DNA from: Nannobrachium achirus
Taxonomy: Eukaryota; Chordata; Actinopteri; Myctophiformes; Myctophidae
Direction: 5' to 3'
Length of the DNA: 64,000 bases
Assembly (NCBI GenBank): GCA_963921795.1
Contig: OY997642.1
Location: 33,133,193 to 33,197,192 of the forward strand
The notes beneath the pieces are model-generated. The model made no database searches and had not been told where the DNA came from. It saw only the letters and a list, made by a program, of their open reading frames with translations. Of the stretch, positions 59,636-64,000 are shown one piece after another. Made by a program: the position numbers and the translations under genes. Each line of letters opens with the position of its first letter. Within the stretch, counting starts at the first letter, position 1.

Positions 59636-60465
59636 ACCCTACTGGCTCACTTGCCAGGTAAGTGAGCCGGTTCAATTGTAAATTGTAACAAGCTCCGTTG
59701 ACAGACACCGCCATAGCTCATAAGCATCACTGGCACCATAGAGAAAGATTTCCTTCCCTGCCCGGCTTCCCTCCTCTAAACAGGCAGTTGTGTTTGTACT
59801 GTTGTGGAATTATTGATCAATCAGTAATCGATGAGGCAAATAGGAGTTGAAACAATATTCTAGGTGGTGAATGGTTATGCTTTATGTACATGATATCATG
59901 TGGAGAAGCACAATATCACTCAGTCAGTGGTATACGGTAGCTCTGCCAATTGCATAGAGAACACAGTTATACTGCAACTGCTTCAAGGACGAGCTGAACC
60001 ATAACAAGATAGGCTGTACCAAAACAATAGCTATCAGGCCTAGTGGAGACATCTAGGCTCTTACAAGCGACCAAATATCACTATGTAAAAGTATTATACC
60101 GTAAGTGATGGTAAATATAAAGGTTAGAAAAACAATCTGTCATATCATTTCTTCCTCAATACGTTATCGGCCAAGCCAAATGCACAGCGGTTGATTTGAA
60201 CCCCTAGACGTTGTGGACAGGTACTTTAAATGCTTGTGCCACCCTAGTGCAGTGTATTGCTGAGGACCCAAGGAAGTGCAATGTGAAGTGTGAAATCAAT
60301 CTAATGAGCGGTTCTCCAGAATCGGATTGCTCTGAATGGCCCCATGTTCTGAACGTCAGCCATGTCCCGAACGGGCAAATACAATATGTACAATCTACTA
60401 AAGTGTGTCAACAGTACAGTATTTGAGTGGATATTATAAGTACAGTTTCTTTATAAGTGCAGGCC

Positions 60466-60697
60466 ATCATGCAGGCCATCATAGTACGCCACGGTGGAGT
60501 CATATTCACCGTGACTGACTAGTCTAGATTGACCAATCAGTGAACGGGGTGTAGAGCCTGTCTGTCTGATAGTAAAAACAGAGAGATGTGTTGGGACTCG
60601 CGGTGGAAAGCTCTCCACCACGAGGAATGATGTAACGTTGTAGTTTCATGACTCGAAAAGACTCGAAAAGACTGCTACGGACCCGACTATGATCCGG
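60466..60697. mobile_element. Harbinger-like element, reverse relative of 48539-48860
   Basis: Shares CACCGTGACTGACTA, ATCAGTGAACGGGGTG-type and GATAGTAAAAACAGAGAGAT with the complement of 48539-48860. The ends are partly degraded; AGCCCGGATCATAG on the complement marks the right end. Confidence 0.6.
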
Positions 60698-61553
60698 GCT
60701 TAAGTGTGCCATGCAGGAGTCAGTAGACAAAAGTCAGTAACAGACAGTGCAGTGTTCTTAAAGTGTCTTAAAGTTCTCATGGGGGTCTATGGTTTAGTCT
60801 ATATTGTTATGCTTTGTAAAAAATGGCTGACAAAGCATGATGGGATTGATGAGGCACTCTCTGCATTAAAGACCAGGCATTACTTAACCACAAGTAATGT
60901 CCATTAAGTTCTTTCTAACCTGCATCCTCTGTGTCTGGATTTAAGAGCTGTGGAGAAGCCATCTCAGTGGAGTATAGCCTTTTAAGATGCTGAGTAAAAC
61001 CATGCCCCTTTGGAATACATTTCCACACAAAGAATGGCAAAGAAGCTGCTAAAATGCTCCGTAAGTAAACTTTGTATATACTGTAGATATTAGTCTTCAC
61101 TGAAATTACAGTTTTGGACATGCACCTCTGTTCTATATTCTATAAAACACCATCACTTTAAAAATGCACCATGTATCAAGCTTGCCCTGGTCAGACCAGA
61201 ATACTAGGATTTATTAGAGGAAAAGCTTTTACAATATCTTCTCAAACTGTCTATTTCACATTTTCCAACAGCTCTTAACCTACACAAAGTTCTGTAATAG
61301 CCAGTCTATCACTGGAAAGTGTGCATTTTTATGAAAGCCATGTTTAAGGGAAAGCCGGTGTAAGAAACATGCAAATATGAGAAGACAAACATGAGTCAGC
61401 TGTAGTTGCATTATACAGTAGAACAATAATATGTCACTGTTTCAGTCTGTAAAGGCAAATTCTATATATTATAATATAATAATATACTTTATTTTATGAC
61501 AACAAAGAATTAAATTAAGCTTATAAGTGGATGTTAAAGTTTGGTCCACTCAC

Positions 61554-61595
61554 CCTCCACAGTCTCTCCAATCTGTTCAACTTGCGTGTTTTCAT
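61554..61595 (-). other. Candidate alternative dpp6 first exon (weak)
   Basis: On the minus strand an ATG (61595-61593) with A at -3 opens 14 codons, MKTRKLNRLERLWR, ending at AGG|GTGAGT, a near-consensus donor in phase 0. That phase would join exon 2 correctly. There is no similarity to a known DPP6 N-terminus that I can cite, and a short ATG plus donor can occur by chance. A CAG just upstream of the ATG means it could equally be an internal 5'UTR exon. Confidence 0.2.
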
Positions 61596-61773
61596 TCTGA
61601 GTGTTGTGTTGGAGTGACAGGATGAGAGGTTGCGAGAGAAGTGATGTGAATGCAGAGAGGCTGAATAAACAAGACACACCTTACAGTAGCTCTCAGAAAA
61701 ACTAAGACCACAGTCAGCGTTTTAGCACAAGCTTCCACAGACCTCACATTACGGTTATGAGGTATGTGTGTGC

Positions 61774-61779
61774 ACACGC

Positions 61780-61874
<95 letters not shown>
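61774..61874. repeat. (CA)n microsatellite
   Basis: About 100 bp of CA. Confidence 0.97.
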
Positions 61875-61876
<2 letters not shown>

Positions 61877-62094
61877 CCAACTGATATACTGCCCTAATGC
61901 CAGATCCTGCCCAAAGTGTAGACAGGCTTCATTAATGAGACCCCATGCATGTGAAGCCAAGAGGTCTGAATCTGACACCGGACTGTCAGAACAAAGCAGG
62001 TCAGTTCAGTACACTGAAGGGTGCCTCTACTGTATCAGACAGAAATGGGTGCACAGACAGCCATGAGCAACTGGGTTCACCCCAGAAACACGAC

Positions 62095-62212
<118 letters not shown>

Positions 62213-63918
62213 GCTCCATCACAACAATCAGCATAGAGCCACTTACCAGGGCCATTAGCGCTACCCCATGCCATTCAGCACAGATCAGCATTACACACCA
62301 CAACCGGGCCAGGGCCACTTTAAAGCGCTTTACCCAGAGCCGTTCCTCCTATGCAACCCCCTCACTAGCATCCCACCCACCTATGTTCCCCTCAGCCCCA
62401 AGTGTATACAGTATACAGTATGTTACAATGTTTTTGAGACTCAGTGAGATTGAGACCAGGAGCGCTCGTTTTCTAGTGCAGCTAGTCCCTTTGAGCGGCA
62501 GTCGGTCGAAGAAGCAGTCGCCACAACACGATTTACTATTCTGTCCCCCTGGTTTACAGATTCTAATGGTGCTGAGTCGGCTCATGCAACCTTCGCAGCG
62601 CTCGACACGGCAACTAACTCGCTACCACTCGCTCGCCGGTGTCTCACGTGGATCAAGGTCGCCTGAGACATGTATCATGGATGCGAACATGCACGGTACA
62701 TATCATTAGTGGATATTGTCGAGGACATTTTGGGCATTGTAGTAAAACATTGAAAAAAAGTTTAAAAAAATAATTGATCTATGACAGTCTTATCATACTA
62801 TGTGACTAGGTGTGACTGCTTCCCGTGGCACGATGCATGAGTGGATCTTCTGCAGCTGTTAACATACTGTTGTTATAGCAGGATGCTGTGCTTTCCTATG
62901 TCCTGGTTGCCTTCCTTCATTGTCACCTGTGCCTAGTTCAGATGTTAGGATCTACAGTAGCAGCTGCAACAGGCTTGAGATGGATGACAGCTAGTCTTTC
63001 AAAGGGTGTCAAAACTTAGGCCTTGCCTTCATCTACTAGATAGGGTATATAGCTGACTGTATGATGTTGTTCGGAACGAGACGGTACCCAGACCATTGGT
63101 GCTGTGTGATCAGACTTCTGGAGGGGAGGGAGTCAAGGGAACTTTGACTTTCCCTATCATTATCAATCACTACAGATCACCTTGTCTTCTGATGATGATG
63201 TCGCTTGAAAAACGGGCCGGGGGGACGCGGATTGGTTATTCGTTAAACCCACCCCCACCCCCTGCGCTCATTGGAGGAGCCGTCATTTCAGACAGGATAA
63301 ATCACTTATTATGAACACAACACCAGACCAGAGAAACAGTCCACTCAGAGTGGTCGGGTCTATGGGCTGGAACCAGGCTAGCTGTGTGAAGGAGGGCAGG
63401 CAAGACTTGTGTTGCATATGCTGTATTCTGGACTTGCTGCTATGCTCTCTTAATAAAGCTGGACATCTACTACTCATCTTGGACTGGACTCCATATTTTG
63501 CCTTAACAATATACAGGTTTTTTAGCAATGTGTAAGGTGCTCAGTGTTGTCAGAGTCTGACTGTCTTTCAGCAAGGCTGGACTGGCACAAAATATTTGAC
63601 AGTGACATTTAATTGCTTATCAAATCAAGTCTGCAGATATGGGACCCCTGAATATAGACTTTTGCAGTGTCTGTGAATTTAATTAGGTGAGTGAATGAAT
63701 GGGCCCTCTCCAAATCCACTTTTAAAGACGTGTCGTGCTCTGTTCTCCTAAATGTAGTTTAGTCTGCCACTGGCCACAGTCCAAAAGACACAGAAATGGG
63801 CTGTATATTGTGTGTTGGGAAATTAATGTGTGTGCGCGTGCTTCCGCGTGCTTGTGTGGGTCTGGAAAGTGAAAAGGTCGGCATGGCTACAGCAGCGTGT
63901 GCAGCACACACGCAAGCA

Positions 63919-63920
<2 letters not shown>

Positions 63921-64000
<80 letters not shown>
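63921..64000. repeat. (CA)n microsatellite at window edge
   Basis: A CA run that continues to the last base of the window. Confidence 0.97.

Overview
The window reads as vertebrate nuclear DNA, most probably from a ray-finned fish. The evidence is a split gene with canonical splice sites, very abundant (CA)n and (ACGC)n microsatellites, tRNA-derived SINEs, L2/CR1-like LINE tails, and many short hAT-type elements with fish-like termini (CAGGGGTGGGCAACT, CAGTGGTTCTCAACC and similar). The species cannot be named from the sequence.

The only protein-coding gene I can support is on the minus strand. It is the 5' half of dpp6, encoding a dipeptidyl-peptidase-like auxiliary subunit of Kv4 potassium channels. 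Eleven coding exons were assembled by hand, from a short first exon at 46034-45987 (isoform-S-like N-terminus) down to 3190. Together they make an open 355-codon stretch: a short cytosolic tail, one membrane helix, and the first part of the extracellular beta-propeller. The rest of the propeller and the hydrolase-like domain lie beyond position 1. All exon phases match. One intron appears to use a GC-AG splice pair. The acceptor of exon 11 has a transposon only 11 bp away.

Layout: 1-3189 is intron 11. From 3190 to 24744 lie exons 11 to 2, separated by introns full of nested repeats. Intron 1 (24745-45986) is 21 kb and holds a 1.2-kb hAT element with a nested insertion, and a 5.0-kb near-palindromic element with an 8-bp target duplication. 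From 45987 to about 46310 are exon 1 and its CT-rich promoter-like upstream. The remaining 17.7 kb is 5' flank, or the first intron of longer isoforms, with no recognised gene. A weak candidate alternative first exon sits at 61595-61554.

The most unusual content is the repeat landscape. A palindromic hairpin (half-site about AAAATAGCNGATCTACAAGC) occurs roughly 18 times, full or halved, often nested inside other elements at matching positions. There are also a 5-kb foldback element, modules bounded by GCGACC..GGTCGC hairpins, short elements with a telomere-like CTAACCC core, and repeated CCATATATGG palindromes. All are non-coding. Calling any of them an undescribed mobile system is inference.
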